Below, one piece after another: positions 9,890 through 19,638 of a stretch of 64,000 bases of DNA. Origin of the DNA: Halorubrum sp. GN11_10-6_MGM. GTDB lineage: Archaea > Halobacteriota > Halobacteria > Halobacteriales > Haloferacaceae. The notes beneath the pieces were generated by a model, which saw only the letters and a list, made by a program, of their open reading frames with translations, made no database searches and was not told the origin of the DNA. Both the position numbers and the translations under genes were made by a program. The stretch is taken from positions 1 to 64,000 of the forward strand of contig NZ_SGUC01000014.1 in assembly GCF_005435165.1 (NCBI RefSeq), in the 5' to 3' direction. The number at the start of each line of letters is the position of its first letter. Within the stretch, counting starts at the first letter, position 1.

Positions 9890-11062
9890 ATGAAACTTGC
9901 AACGATCGGGGTCGGTAACGCAGGCAGCAAGCTTATCGACCAGATGATTGAGTTTGAGTTTGAGACTGGTCGTAATCTGTGTCGTCACGCGCTCGTTATC
10001 AATACGGCTCGGACAGACCTCGCTAAACCACAACATCTCGATGAAGATCGCCGAGTACTGATCGGCGATACCCATCAGAAAGCTCGTGGGCACGGCGTTG
10101 GTGGCGATGCTGAAATCGGCGCTGAGGTGGCCAAAACGGATATTGATGAGATCCGACGTGTCTTCGACGATGTCGAAATCCACGAGGTTGATGCCGTCTT
10201 AGTCGCAGCCGGGCTCGGTGGTGGAACGGGTAGTGGCGCCGCCCCTGTTGTCATCGACGAACTACAGAAAATGTACGATGAGCCAGTGTATGGACTTGGA
10301 GTGTTACCTGGCACGTACGAGGGCGGCCGGCCGGCACTCAACGCTGCCCGGTCGCTTCAGTCATTCGTCAATAAGGTCGACAACTTCATCGCGTTCGACA
10401 ACGACGCGTGGCGTTCTCGCGGGCAAACAATTGAGCAGGGTTACGAAGAGATGAACGAAGAGCTTGCAACACGGATTGTCACCCTGCTTGCCGCCGGTGA
10501 AGTCGATGAGTCAGAGGTTGGTGAAAACGCAATGGACTCGAGTGACATTATGCGAACACTCGATACCGGCGGAGTCTCCTCAATCGGCTACGCCTCTACT
10601 GATGTCACGCCCGCAAAAGAAGGACTGCTCGCCAATTTCAAGGAAACTGAGGAACCACAAAGTGAGTCGACAGATGCCGCAAAAATCAAAGGACTGGTTC
10701 GACGCGCCACGAATTCTCGGCTCACTGTTCCGTGTGATGTCTCGAGTGCTGACCGTGCGTTGATCGTGTTTGCTGGGCCGCCAGAGGTGATTTCTCGGAA
10801 AGGTGTTGAATCTGCACGCGAATGGCTTGAACACGAGGCTGATACTGTTGATGTCCTCGCTGGTGACGACCCCCGGCCTGACTCTTCTACGCTTGCGGCT
10901 GTCGTGTTACTGTCAAATGTGACTGATACGCCACGAATCAGTGAGATCCAAGACCAGGCTGTTGACGCACAAAATAAAATTCAAGAACAGGACGCAGTTC
11001 GTGAAGAAGAGATTCAGTCGTTGATTACCGATGACGACAATGATCTGGACCCCATCGTCTGA
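9890..11062 (+). CDS. cetZ: CetZ-family tubulin-like GTPase, copy 1
   Basis: The 390-residue protein starts MKLATIGVGNAGSKLIDQ and has the tubulin/FtsZ nucleotide signature GLGGGTGSG at about residues 108-116. A CetZ C-terminal domain follows (ISRKGVESAREWLE region), then a short acidic tail. Length and start match the archaeal CetZ family, cytoskeletal GTPases of cell shape and motility. A second cetZ and a TetR gene follow on the same strand, so all three are probably co-expressed. Which CetZ subgroup it belongs to needs a tree. Confidence 0.9.
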   Translation: MKLATIGVGNAGSKLIDQMIEFEFETGRNLCRHALVINTARTDLAKPQHLDEDRRVLIGDTHQKARGHGVGGDAEIGAEVAKTDIDEIRRVFDDVEIHEVDAVLVAAGLGGGTGSGAAPVVIDELQKMYDEPVYGLGVLPGTYEGGRPALNAARSLQSFVNKVDNFIAFDNDAWRSRGQTIEQGYEEMNEELATRIVTLLAAGEVDESEVGENAMDSSDIMRTLDTGGVSSIGYASTDVTPAKEGLLANFKETEEPQSESTDAAKIKGLVRRATNSRLTVPCDVSSADRALIVFAGPPEVISRKGVESAREWLEHEADTVDVLAGDDPRPDSSTLAAVVLLSNVTDTPRISEIQDQAVDAQNKIQEQDAVREEEIQSLITDDDNDLDPIV

Positions 11063-11140
11063 GCCTCTGCGTGGCCAGTCCCCTACCCCACAGACGGGCC
11101 ACCAGTCTGTTGGCCACCATCACTGCTTGCTGGTGAACAA

Positions 11141-12544
11141 ATGAAGATCGCACTTCTTGGAGTTGGTGGGTGTGGAACCCGGATCGTTGATCAGTTCGTT
11201 CGTGCCGAACGCCGCACAGGCCGGTCGGTGACCGGTGGAAACGTCCTCGCATTCCACACTGAATCAGAACCACTCACCCAGACAACAGCGCTCAGTACTG
11301 ACCGGCGCGTTCTTCTTGGTGATACACATCCGGCAGTGCTTCGACGAGACACGACCTCATCTCCCACACACACCGATCGTCCAAACGCTTCTGACAACCC
11401 ACAACACCCATCTGGAAAATCCGCAACTTCAAATCACCAAGACGGTGGTTCCAGCCGTTCGCAGACACCTGTATTTGACGTCAACGAGTATGGCGTCGGT
11501 GGCGACCCAGACGTCGGCGCCCAAGTCGCCAAGGCGGACCGGCCAGAAATCCGCCGTGCTCTCGATAAAATCGATGAGACAGAAGCTGCAGCAACGTTAC
11601 TTGTTTGTGGCCTCGGTGGCGGCACTGGATCTGGTGTTGGCAGTGTGTTACTTGAGGAACTCACCGACATCTATGAGACGTCAGTCTACACACTCGGTGT
11701 TCTCCCTGCTTCCACTGAATCGAACCAGCGAGCGGTGACTGCTGCGCGTGGTCTTCGAACACTCGTTCCGCGGGCTGACTCGACAGTGCTTGTCGATAAT
11801 GATACCTGGCGTGACGATAGAGATGCCATTGCTGATTGCTATCAGTCGATTAATTCAATGACCGTCGAGCGGCTGTTGGCGGTCTTTGGCGCCGGCGAAG
11901 CCAGCACCTCATTTGAGTCTGAACTTCGGATCGATCCCGCCGATATCTCACGAACGCTTGCCGTCGGTGGTGTGACGACTATCGGTCGTGCTACTATCGA
12001 GACGAACACTGAATCCCACGGACTGCTCGCCCGAATCCTTCGGCTACTTGGCCGATCGCCAACATCTGGCTCCACGTCTGTTTCAGCCTCAAAAATAAAG
12101 AAACTAATCAGTCGCGCAGTCACATCAAAGCTGACACTCCCGTGTGATATTACCTCTGCAGACCGAGTGCTACTCATCCTTTCCGGGCCACCGGACACAA
12201 TTTCTCGGAAAGGGTTTGAAACAGGCCGGTATCTCCTCGAAGAAGAGACAGAGACCGTTGAGGTGCTTGCCGGGGATGAACCGATCCAAAACACGACAGA
12301 GCTCACGGCGACTGTCGTTCTCGCAAACGTGACCTCTGTTCCGCAGATCGATCAGCTTCAGCGCCGCGCAGTTTCGACGCAGGATACCGCGTCGACACCA
12401 CATTCTACAGAACAGACTGAGACAACAGATCATGTACAGATACAGTCTGTCGAGTCGCCACCAGATGGCGATACAACGCCTGCTGAGTTTGATTTCGATG
12501 ATGTTGACACTGCCTCTGAGACGACAGACTCTAGCGAGCAATGA
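11141..12544 (+). CDS. cetZ: CetZ-family tubulin-like GTPase, copy 2, with N-terminal insertion
   Basis: The 467-residue paralogue of the preceding gene keeps the start MKIALLGVGGCGTRIVDQ and the GTPase signature CGLGGGTGSGVGS near residue 155. It has an extra Ser/Thr/His-rich insertion of about 45 residues at about 70-115, before the conserved GVGGDPDVGAQVAKAD block. The acidic Thr-rich C-terminal tail is longer. It lies 78 bases after the first cetZ, and its stop overlaps the start of a TetR gene. The insertion falls in a region that is short in copy 1, suggesting a specialised partner or polymer surface. Confidence 0.88.
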   Translation: MKIALLGVGGCGTRIVDQFVRAERRTGRSVTGGNVLAFHTESEPLTQTTALSTDRRVLLGDTHPAVLRRDTTSSPTHTDRPNASDNPQHPSGKSATSNHQDGGSSRSQTPVFDVNEYGVGGDPDVGAQVAKADRPEIRRALDKIDETEAAATLLVCGLGGGTGSGVGSVLLEELTDIYETSVYTLGVLPASTESNQRAVTAARGLRTLVPRADSTVLVDNDTWRDDRDAIADCYQSINSMTVERLLAVFGAGEASTSFESELRIDPADISRTLAVGGVTTIGRATIETNTESHGLLARILRLLGRSPTSGSTSVSASKIKKLISRAVTSKLTLPCDITSADRVLLILSGPPDTISRKGFETGRYLLEEETETVEVLAGDEPIQNTTELTATVVLANVTSVPQIDQLQRRAVSTQDTASTPHSTEQTETTDHVQIQSVESPPDGDTTPAEFDFDDVDTASETTDSSEQ

Positions 12545-13152
12545 CAAACGACGCATCGGATTCGACGTGGAGTGCCCCAGAAGAAGAGATTATGGAAGCA
12601 ACATACACGGCACTGCTCAAACACGGGTACGCTGACCTTTCGATTGCTCGTATCGGCGACGAACTCGACCGATCAAAAGCGTCTATTTACCATTATTATG
12701 ATTCAAAAGATGACTTGCTCGTCGCACTACTTGAGTTCACTGTCGATGAATTTGAAGCGTCCCTTGCCACCGACTCACACCAGAACCCGGCTGAAGATCT
12801 CAAACGACTAATTGCCACGTTGCTTTCGCCCCAGCCAGTTGCGGATGACTACGAATACCAAGCTGTCCTTGTTGGGTTCCGCTCACAAGCTATCACGGAC
12901 ACCCGCATCCGCGCACAGTTCACTCAGGCTCATGATCGTCTGGCGAACACGATTCAAGAACTGATTGAGCGTGGTATTGCTGAAGGCGTCTTCGATGAGG
13001 TTAATCCCTCACAGGTTACAGAGTACATTCTCGCAACAATCACTGGTGTAATGTCTGGTCGGGTCACCACAGATCGAGAGGATGCTGTCGCGGCGGCACA
13101 TACGTCACTTCTCCATTATATTGACTCGGAACTCACCCAAGATGGCTGCTAA
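12541..13152 (+). CDS. TetR/AcrR-family transcriptional regulator
   Basis: The 203-residue protein has a full TetR layout. The N-terminal HTH includes LSIARIGDELDRSKASIYHY, and the C-terminal ligand domain is of normal length. Its ATG overlaps the stop of the second cetZ by four bases (ATGA), so the two are translationally coupled. It may regulate the cetZ pair, though the sequence shows no operator. Its 3' end overlaps the convergent gene at 13133 by 20 bases. Confidence 0.88.
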   Translation: MTNDASDSTWSAPEEEIMEATYTALLKHGYADLSIARIGDELDRSKASIYHYYDSKDDLLVALLEFTVDEFEASLATDSHQNPAEDLKRLIATLLSPQPVADDYEYQAVLVGFRSQAITDTRIRAQFTQAHDRLANTIQELIERGIAEGVFDEVNPSQVTEYILATITGVMSGRVTTDREDAVAAAHTSLLHYIDSELTQDGC

Positions 13153-13939
13153 CCTGTTTTTTGTCCCTTCGGAGCGCCGTTCCAAGGTCACCAATCGCTG
13201 ACAAAACCGGATACTGTGGCGCGTCACTCTCTGAATACAAGTACGTGTAAAAATCAACCTTTTCAACAGACGTGTTCCCACTTGGCGACTCAGCGACCGG
13301 TGGATCACGGAGATCAGTTTGGCGTTGCTTGACTATCTCATCAAGTTCTGATTCAAGTTCTTGAAGTCCACACCAGATATCAAACGCGGCCTCACTACGA
13401 CGCGTCTGTACGGCGTCAAGATGTGTACAGAGGTTCTGCTGTCGAGTTTCGATAGTTGAGAGTTTTGTCTGGTAGTCCCCGAGTAGATCAATTTCGTCTG
13501 TAATCCCACCAATAAGATCAGTGCGTACATCAATTGCATTTTGACTTCGATCAACGATCGCTTGTTGGATCGCAGAAGTGAGACGCTTGTTTGTTGCTAA
13601 TGAGGTCACAATATCTTCTCCAAGTTCCGCAGTGAGGTTTTCAGCAAGTGTCTCTTCATACCCGGAACGGTAGTGTGGAACCGACAAAATCGTCTCCTTG
13701 TATGCGGACAAGACAGATCTCAGGGCTATGTCGCCAGAATTTGCTGGAGAATCTATCGCTTGTGACCGATCAGTTGTATTTGTCGGGGATGTCTCAGATG
13801 GATCGAATCGCGCTGGTTCAATTTGTTGAACACGCGTCAGAAACTGTTGAAATGCGTCTCGCTCTACAACCACACATTCTCGCTCAGCCCGGCATGCCTC
13901 GATGGCTGTTTGGAGTTCACCCACCACAGGACCCAGCAT
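13133..13939 (-). CDS. DUF7260-like coiled-coil protein
   Basis: The 268-residue protein is soluble and mostly helical, with an N-terminal segment (TAIEACRAERECVVVERDAF) that resembles, from memory, the haloarchaeal DUF7260 family. The middle and C-terminal parts contain heptad-like stretches. No catalytic motif, signal peptide or membrane segment was seen. It is convergent with the TetR gene and overlaps it slightly. Its function is unknown. Confidence 0.6.
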   Translation of the reverse strand: MLGPVVGELQTAIEACRAERECVVVERDAFQQFLTRVQQIEPARFDPSETSPTNTTDRSQAIDSPANSGDIALRSVLSAYKETILSVPHYRSGYEETLAENLTAELGEDIVTSLATNKRLTSAIQQAIVDRSQNAIDVRTDLIGGITDEIDLLGDYQTKLSTIETRQQNLCTHLDAVQTRRSEAAFDIWCGLQELESELDEIVKQRQTDLRDPPVAESPSGNTSVEKVDFYTYLYSESDAPQYPVLSAIGDLGTALRRDKKQVSSHLG

Positions 13940-14032
13940 TGTCCGGGCACTAACTATTATCTTTCTTCGAGGCGGGAATCCCTCCCCCGTCTACCTCCGA
14001 TATTTAAGTCCCACCCTTACTGATCGAGAGAT

Positions 14033-15280
14033 ATGTCTCGAAGACGACGTACCGTGCTTGCTGGTCTCGGCACTGCCGTCGGCCTTGCTGGCTGTTTGAG
14101 TGTGGATGGTGTGAGATATCCAGATGAGATAGAAACTACAGACGGGTCGAATTCCACCACAGATTCGAACACAGACAACCAACCTACTAGCAACTCAACT
14201 GACGAAGACGGAGTGCCTACTGGCCCCAGGCGGCTGATCGCTGAACAGACGCGGGCGATTGTTTCTGATGTGGTTTGGTTTGCTGTGTCGTATCAAAACG
14301 CAATTTCGTCATACAACGCTGCTATCGACGGTGTACTCGAGACAGTGGCCACGGTCCGTGCCACGATCCATCAACCGACAATGCCGACAACAACCATGGT
14401 TGATCGTCTCGAAACCGTGGCATACAATGCTGCGGATCGCACAGCAGAAATACTTGAGCCGCACTTTTCTCCTCGCAACCTCCTCCGATCGCGGACAGAG
14501 CAGCATATTCCAGCCTTAACCCGTGCGGCTCGCCGCAACGATGCTGATCGGTTTGTTGAGGAACTAGACCGGATGCGTCTGTCGTTTTTCCAAATACAAA
14601 CACCGGTGTACATCGGCAGACGCTTTTCACGAGATCCAATACATAATCGGTTACTTGACCGAATTGTCCCGCTCGCTACTAGCGATGTACTCGTCGAACT
14701 CGCGATTCCGACTCGCCGTGAATTCACTACACTCGCCCATGAACCGTACGATACAGAGGGAAGCTACCCGCCAACGTTTACTGAGTCCCCGCTTCCGAAA
14801 CCTCGCCGAGAAGCCCTACAACAACGGCTTGGTCCGGTTGTTCAGACGTCGGGTCGAACTGAAGAGCTGTTCATGACGTTTTCGCGCCGCCCCGACCCTG
14901 CCGATCGCGAGCGCAACGCGTTTCGTGGCTCGCCCGGTGATTTAGACGGTACGCCACTATACATTCAACAGTACAGGGATCGCGCGACCGCACGCGAGCA
15001 ACTCACGGCAATTCTCGAAGCTGGTGCTACAGAAGGAACGACGACAATTTCCCCCCGTTCAGCGGGGACAACAGATCAGCCAGAATGGCACCGCTACTAC
15101 CACCGTGAGGCGGGCAGTGATCGGACTAACCTTGATGACTTCCCGGGTGTTCAGTACGGATATCTGCTTCAGGCTGGTGCGTTCGTTTTTGCTACTGGGT
15201 TTTCTGGTGATGCGTGGGAAGAACGACCCCGCTGGCAGGGCCAACTGACTGAGAGTTGGCTCCTCCAACGCTCAGGTTGA
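14033..15280 (+). CDS. Tat-type lipoprotein of unknown function
   Basis: The 415-residue protein begins MSRRRRTVLAGLGTAVGLAG and then Cys-Leu. A poly-Arg n-region plus lipobox marks a haloarchaeal Tat lipoprotein with the lipidated Cys at about residue 21. A Thr/Ser/Asn/Asp linker follows to about residue 60, then a helical domain (about 65-235) and a C-terminal alpha/beta part. No known catalytic motif was recognised. A second lipoprotein gene lies 45 bases downstream on the same strand. Confidence 0.7.
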   Translation: MSRRRRTVLAGLGTAVGLAGCLSVDGVRYPDEIETTDGSNSTTDSNTDNQPTSNSTDEDGVPTGPRRLIAEQTRAIVSDVVWFAVSYQNAISSYNAAIDGVLETVATVRATIHQPTMPTTTMVDRLETVAYNAADRTAEILEPHFSPRNLLRSRTEQHIPALTRAARRNDADRFVEELDRMRLSFFQIQTPVYIGRRFSRDPIHNRLLDRIVPLATSDVLVELAIPTRREFTTLAHEPYDTEGSYPPTFTESPLPKPRREALQQRLGPVVQTSGRTEELFMTFSRRPDPADRERNAFRGSPGDLDGTPLYIQQYRDRATAREQLTAILEAGATEGTTTISPRSAGTTDQPEWHRYYHREAGSDRTNLDDFPGVQYGYLLQAGAFVFATGFSGDAWEERPRWQGQLTESWLLQRSG

Positions 15281-15325
15281 GCTCGTTTGGCGAGGATTTA
15301 ATTCGTGTGCCACCAATTCTCATGT

Positions 15326-15898
15326 ATGAACCTCCCTTGTCCTCGGCGGCAACTTCTCGCTGCTGTTGGCTCTTTATCGCTTGCCGGTTGTCTCGTTGAA
15401 AGTGATACACCCGTGGCTGATAGTTCTGAGGAGACAGCTCCATCTCATACTCAATCAACTACAGCTTCCACGTCGGAATCAACTGAGTCCGCACAGCCAG
15501 ACAACACGTCAGCAGGGAATACGACCTCGCTTGAGACCGTCGGTATCGCTGTTGAGACAATTCGCATTACCCGTATTATCGAATCCCCGAATCAATCACA
15601 GCTCATCGCCGACATTGTCATCGCTAACCCAGGAACGACAGAGTACGGGACACTTGAACTACGCGCCGACGCCTACTATGAGCCGCCAGCCGACGACCGA
15701 ACGTATCATCCACCACGAGTCTCTGAGCGTACCGCTGTGGGCCGGACCTATATTGAGCAGACGTACGACTCGTTTGATTCGGGCACACGCACGCTCCGTG
15801 GTGTGGTCATTCAGTACGACGATGACGACGCAAACGGCTCAACTGATCCCGACGAATTCGACATCGAAATCGCTGTTCGCCGCGCCGAGCCAGTGTGA
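15326..15898 (+). CDS. Lipoprotein with a FxLYD-like domain
   Basis: The 190-residue protein starts at MNLPCPRRQLLAAVGSLSLA, followed by the lipobox GCLVE. I chose this Met over an in-frame Met seven codons upstream because it gives a normal signal peptide. A Ser/Thr linker leads into a single beta-sandwich domain (VIANPGTTEYGTLELRADAY), similar in style to FxLYD-type domains. It lies directly after another lipoprotein gene. Its function is unknown. Confidence 0.68.
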   Translation: MNLPCPRRQLLAAVGSLSLAGCLVESDTPVADSSEETAPSHTQSTTASTSESTESAQPDNTSAGNTTSLETVGIAVETIRITRIIESPNQSQLIADIVIANPGTTEYGTLELRADAYYEPPADDRTYHPPRVSERTAVGRTYIEQTYDSFDSGTRTLRGVVIQYDDDDANGSTDPDEFDIEIAVRRAEPV

Positions 15899-15918
15899 AG
15901 CGTGTTGGGACCCAGCCC

Positions 15919-15962
15919 TGATTGACATCCTCCCCGCGCTGAAGCGCGAGACTTTCTCCTTG
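15919..15962 (-). mobile_element. Isolated right-end remnant of an IS1341-type element
   Basis: On the minus strand this reads as the 3' end typical of haloarchaeal tnpB elements: a CGCGCTTCAGCGCG hairpin followed by GGGGAGGATGTCAAT. The same end bounds the TnpB element at 54123-55616. No matching tnpB gene is attached, so this is a decayed copy or a solo guide-RNA scaffold. Confidence 0.65.
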
Positions 15963-16131
15963 GTTCTCCGTAAGTTCCGACTCATAAAGACGGCGTCCCT
16001 CGTGTGTATGTAGTTTTCCAGTCACAGTGGCCACACCAAGTCCGGTCGGATCCGTTGGGGGTGTGCTCAGCTAGCCTTTAGCGGAAGGTAGGGTAGTCTT
16101 TCGTGTACATTCGTTTGTGAACTACCCTACC

Positions 16132-17373
16132 CTACTCGCTCACGGCTGACGCCGTTCGCTCTGTGAGGGTAGGGCTTCCTGCTTCCACGACGCGCTTTGC
16201 AGACACAGGTGTATCCACAGGGAGCGCAGTCTCCACAGGCGTTGATTCGGAGTATCCCACTCCTACGTCTTCAAGGCCGCGAGAAAGAATGTTCCACGCC
16301 GCATTCGCGTCCCTGTCCGCCTCAAACCCACAGGCAGGACAGGAATGTTCACGGACCCACAACGGTTTGTCCGTCGAGACGCCGCACGACGCGCACTCCT
16401 TGGTCGTCCCTCTCGGGTTGACCGCGACGAAGTGCGTTCCCTCTCGCTTGCACTTGTATTCGAGCAACGAGAGGAACGTCCGCCACGCGGCAGAGGCAGT
16501 GTTGCGGCTGTTCGACGGCGACTCCATCATTCCCTTCACGTTCAGGTCTTCGACTGCTACGAGGTCGTACTCCCGTGCGTAGTACGCTGAGAGTTTGTGC
16601 AAGAAGTCGCCGCGCTTCCGACGGAGGTCGGCGTGACACTCCGCAACGCGCCGCCGTTGCTTCTCGTAGTTGTTCGACCCGTGTTGCTTCCGCGAGAGTT
16701 TCCGTTGCTCGCGTTCCAAGCGTTCGCGTTCGTCGGAGAGGTCAAGCGACCCAACCGCCGTACCGTCGGTGTCGTGGGCGTACTTGAGAATCCCCACGTC
16801 AATGCCGACGCACTTCTCGGGATTCTCAGGCGGTTCGGGCGGCTCACGGTCCATTTCGACACCGAACGTGGCGAACCACTCGCCCGTCGGTTCCTTCTTG
16901 ACCGTGACCTGTTTGATCTTCGCGTCGTCGGGGATGGCGCGGTGAAGCCGTATCGGGATGTCCGCGAGTTTCGAGAGTGACAGGACAGTCTGACCGCCCT
17001 TCTTGTCGAGCTTGAAGCCAGACTGACTATATGTGAAACTGCGGAACTCCCGTGGCGGCTTCCACTTGAGTTGACCGACGCCGTAGCCGTTCTCCTTGAG
17101 TTTGGAGAGTCCTTTGAGGTTGTCGAACAGGCGTTCCACGACGGTTTGGAGAACCTTCGAGTACACGTCCGAGAGGCCGTCCCACCACTTCTTGAGGTCG
17201 GGTAGCTCCGACCGCAGCGTGGCCATGGACGGCAGTTCACCGTGTCCGTCTTGGTACTCGTTGAGGCGGTAGAGCGTGTGGATGTACAGTTGCCTACAAA
17301 TGTCACGGTGGCGGTCCAACTCCTCACGGTGGGCGTCGGACGGCTTGAGACGGTACTTGTAGGCGTAGTACAT
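16132..17373 (-). CDS. tnpB: RNA-guided endonuclease TnpB (IS605 type)
   Basis: The 413-residue protein has the RuvC-I Asp in VGIDVGILKYAHD, the RuvC-II Glu in LVAVEDLNVKGM, and the C-terminal zinc ribbon CASCGVS plus CPACGF followed by the RuvC-III Asp (EADRDANAAWNIL). TnpB uses a right-end RNA to cut DNA and helps retain the element. It begins two bases after the tnpA stop and is full length. The 11-bp inverted repeat immediately after its stop could be part of its guide-RNA scaffold. Confidence 0.9.
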   Translation of the reverse strand: MYYAYKYRLKPSDAHREELDRHRDICRQLYIHTLYRLNEYQDGHGELPSMATLRSELPDLKKWWDGLSDVYSKVLQTVVERLFDNLKGLSKLKENGYGVGQLKWKPPREFRSFTYSQSGFKLDKKGGQTVLSLSKLADIPIRLHRAIPDDAKIKQVTVKKEPTGEWFATFGVEMDREPPEPPENPEKCVGIDVGILKYAHDTDGTAVGSLDLSDERERLEREQRKLSRKQHGSNNYEKQRRRVAECHADLRRKRGDFLHKLSAYYAREYDLVAVEDLNVKGMMESPSNSRNTASAAWRTFLSLLEYKCKREGTHFVAVNPRGTTKECASCGVSTDKPLWVREHSCPACGFEADRDANAAWNILSRGLEDVGVGYSESTPVETALPVDTPVSAKRVVEAGSPTLTERTASAVSE

Positions 17374-17374
17374 T

Positions 17375-17779
17375 CTACTCGCGTTGGTTCTCGACGTACT
17401 GTTTCAGCACATCTAGCGACACCTGCCCCGTCGAGATGAGGCAGTACGAGTCGTTCCAGAACGAGTCTCCCCACAGTTCGGTCTTCAGTTCGTCCGCGTA
17501 CTCGTTGCGGATTCGGCGGGCGGTCGCGCCTTTGACCGTGTTGATGAACTTCACGAGGTCTGTGGTTGGTTTCGCTCGGAACAGGATGTGTACGTGGTCG
17601 TCCTCGCCGTCGAGGTTCGTCAGTTCGACGCCGTAGTTGTCCGTGAACCCGCTGATGACCTCGTGAATGAATTGGGTTCGCTCCTCGGTTAGCACTCCGC
17701 GCCGATACTTCGTGGTGAGTATCAGGTGGTAGTGCAGGGAATACATCGAGTGCGCTCCCGAGTCGAGGTCGTACTCCAT
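17375..17779 (-). CDS. tnpA: IS200/IS605-family transposase TnpA
   Basis: The 134-residue HUH-type Y1 transposase has the paired-His motif HVHILF near residue 63 and the catalytic Tyr in SLDVLKQYVENQ near residue 127. It cuts and rejoins single-stranded transposon ends. Length and both catalytic motifs are intact, so it could mobilise this element and, in trans, related tnpB-only elements if their ends are recognised. Confidence 0.92.
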   Translation of the reverse strand: MEYDLDSGAHSMYSLHYHLILTTKYRRGVLTEERTQFIHEVISGFTDNYGVELTNLDGEDDHVHILFRAKPTTDLVKFINTVKGATARRIRNEYADELKTELWGDSFWNDSYCLISTGQVSLDVLKQYVENQRE

Positions 17780-18003
17780 TGGGTTCGGTCGATACTATGC
17801 TACCCTACTGCAACAAACGTTGCGAGTGCGTGGACCTGTGGGCCTGCCACTGAATCGTGTATGAGAACTGTGCGGCGCTGTATCCCCTCCCTGCTCGCGC
17901 CTCCCGTTCGGTCGGCGTTCGCTGAGGAAGGGGGCTTAGCGCCTACTTTCAGCTAATACTCCTATTACCACCAGTTTACTGAAGAGCGAGTTAATTAGAA
18001 ATT

Positions 18004-19638
18004 TCAGTTATATTTCGTCGGACCAGCAATAGTAGACTCACCACGCAGTATAGAAACTTCAATATCGAAATTATCCGCAGAACTGGACAGATCGAATTCG
18101 CACCCAAGAGATCCATCAGACTCAACGGTAGCTACACAGTTGAGTACCTGACTGATACCACCGTTGGGCGCTTCGGCTGTCACGCGAATGATAACCGATC
18201 CACCCGGCGCAAGATTGGTGTCAGCAGTCACAGGAAGCTGTGATGTACCACTCACGGACTGATTCGTGAATTCGACATCTGGTTCGACAATCACGAACGA
18301 CTCGCTAAACGAGACACGTGGGACAGACGGGGGAGCAGCCTCACCGACTGTAACGTCCAGTGTGTACTCACCAGTTGCGAACGCATCAGTGTCCACAGTT
18401 GTAACGAGTCCACCTGCCGCGGGCTCGTATGTTGTGTCAACTGCGGCGAGCGGCGCGGTCGGTACGTCACCAGTTGCCGTCTGCGGGCGAAGGTCTACGC
18501 CGTAACCGAGTGTCCCATTGCCAGCAGGACCGTACAGCACGGTGCCACGTTCGCGGTGCGTTGACCGGTCACCGTGAAGTGTCACACTCACGTCTGCGGC
18601 ACCCCTTGTGTCGGGGTTACGCATCTCGTAGGCTGTAAGGAGCGTATGGTTCTTTGACACGGTAACTGGACGGTCAAAGGTGATTGTCATACGCCCATCC
18701 GTGCTTGTTCGAATATTTTGAATCGCGAATCCGACAGAGCGGTCAACAAAGCCATCACCCGTCTCATCAACACCGAGCACGTCGATGTCGCTTGGGGAAA
18801 ACTGATGGACGCCCCGCGGCGGCACGTTGTCGTCGACGCCGTAATCGATGGTTAATGACCGCATCGAGACAGTCTCGTTCGGGACTGTCTGAACGGTATG
18901 CGTTGTGTCTGCGGTCGGCGCACTATCGGTGGCGTAGACGAGGTTACGCGCGGGCGCTGGCAATTCAGCGAGCCCACCGATCCCACTCACCCCAAACTGT
19001 GTCCGGACGCGATCTCCACGGGCAGCCGACAGGGGTGACCCAGTGGCATCTGTCGAGACCGTTGACTCATCCGCGTCGATCTCACTCGTATTGGTCACCG
19101 GATCGTTTTCCATTCCAATTACAGGTGTGTTGGGAGCGATCACATTGACATGGCTTCCACCTGCCTCTGGCTCGTCGACAGTGAGGACCGCCGCAACGCT
19201 CGTCTTATTAGTAGAGACGATCAGATTGTAACGGCCAGGGTCAAGCGCGGTGACCGTCGAAGTATCAGACATGCCTGACTCGGTCAAGAGATCGACAGTG
19301 TCCGCGTCACTCCCCGCGGTAAAGCGGTCGGCATCATCGATACTTCCTCCCCTGATGGTGTTTGCCCGCACAGAGACAGTTCCATCGCCGTTGCCGTCAC
19401 GGACGCGGAGCGTTGCTCGATACTGCTGGTTGGCCGAGTCGATCTGGAGTGTGGCCTGATCGGTGTTACGCAACTGGAGTTCGATAGTGGCGACATCGCC
19501 CTGGGTGACCGTTGTCTGGGCCTCGCTGAAGCCGACTGCTGACCCAGACTGTGCCGCTGCGGGGGCGGCGATCGGTGCGGCGATCGCCCCGAACCCGACG
19601 AGGAGGACGGCGGCGACGAGGGCGAGACGTGTATCCAT
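18004..19638 (-). CDS. Secreted surface protein, DUF7827/BGTF-like
   Basis: The 544-residue protein has a signal peptide (residues 1-30, ending AAPAAAQSG). Beta-rich repeats follow in the style of haloarchaeal surface proteins: FSEAQTTVTQGDVATIELQL near the start and long Ig-like modules after. There is no PGF-CTERM tail, so it may be released or held by S-layer contacts. It lies downstream of the S-layer glycoprotein gene on the same strand, with a 337-base gap. DUF7827 resemblance is from memory; function is unknown. Confidence 0.65.
   Translation of the reverse strand: MDTRLALVAAVLLVGFGAIAAPIAAPAAAQSGSAVGFSEAQTTVTQGDVATIELQLRNTDQATLQIDSANQQYRATLRVRDGNGDGTVSVRANTIRGGSIDDADRFTAGSDADTVDLLTESGMSDTSTVTALDPGRYNLIVSTNKTSVAAVLTVDEPEAGGSHVNVIAPNTPVIGMENDPVTNTSEIDADESTVSTDATGSPLSAARGDRVRTQFGVSGIGGLAELPAPARNLVYATDSAPTADTTHTVQTVPNETVSMRSLTIDYGVDDNVPPRGVHQFSPSDIDVLGVDETGDGFVDRSVGFAIQNIRTSTDGRMTITFDRPVTVSKNHTLLTAYEMRNPDTRGAADVSVTLHGDRSTHRERGTVLYGPAGNGTLGYGVDLRPQTATGDVPTAPLAAVDTTYEPAAGGLVTTVDTDAFATGEYTLDVTVGEAAPPSVPRVSFSESFVIVEPDVEFTNQSVSGTSQLPVTADTNLAPGGSVIIRVTAEAPNGGISQVLNCVATVESDGSLGCEFDLSSSADNFDIEVSILRGESTIAGPTKYN

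Larger units (their letters stand above)
16085..17815 (-). mobile_element. IS200/IS605-family insertion sequence with tnpA and tnpB
   Basis: A tnpA gene followed directly by tnpB lies between subterminal hairpins. At the tnpB end, GGTAGGGTAGT (16087-16097) and ACTACCCTACC (16121-16131) form a perfect 11-bp inverted repeat. At the tnpA end, GCTACCCTACT is followed by a small GCAAC/GTTGC hairpin (about 17800-17825). These elements move as single strands and leave no target duplication. The outer ends are approximate. Both genes look intact, so it may be active. Confidence 0.75.
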
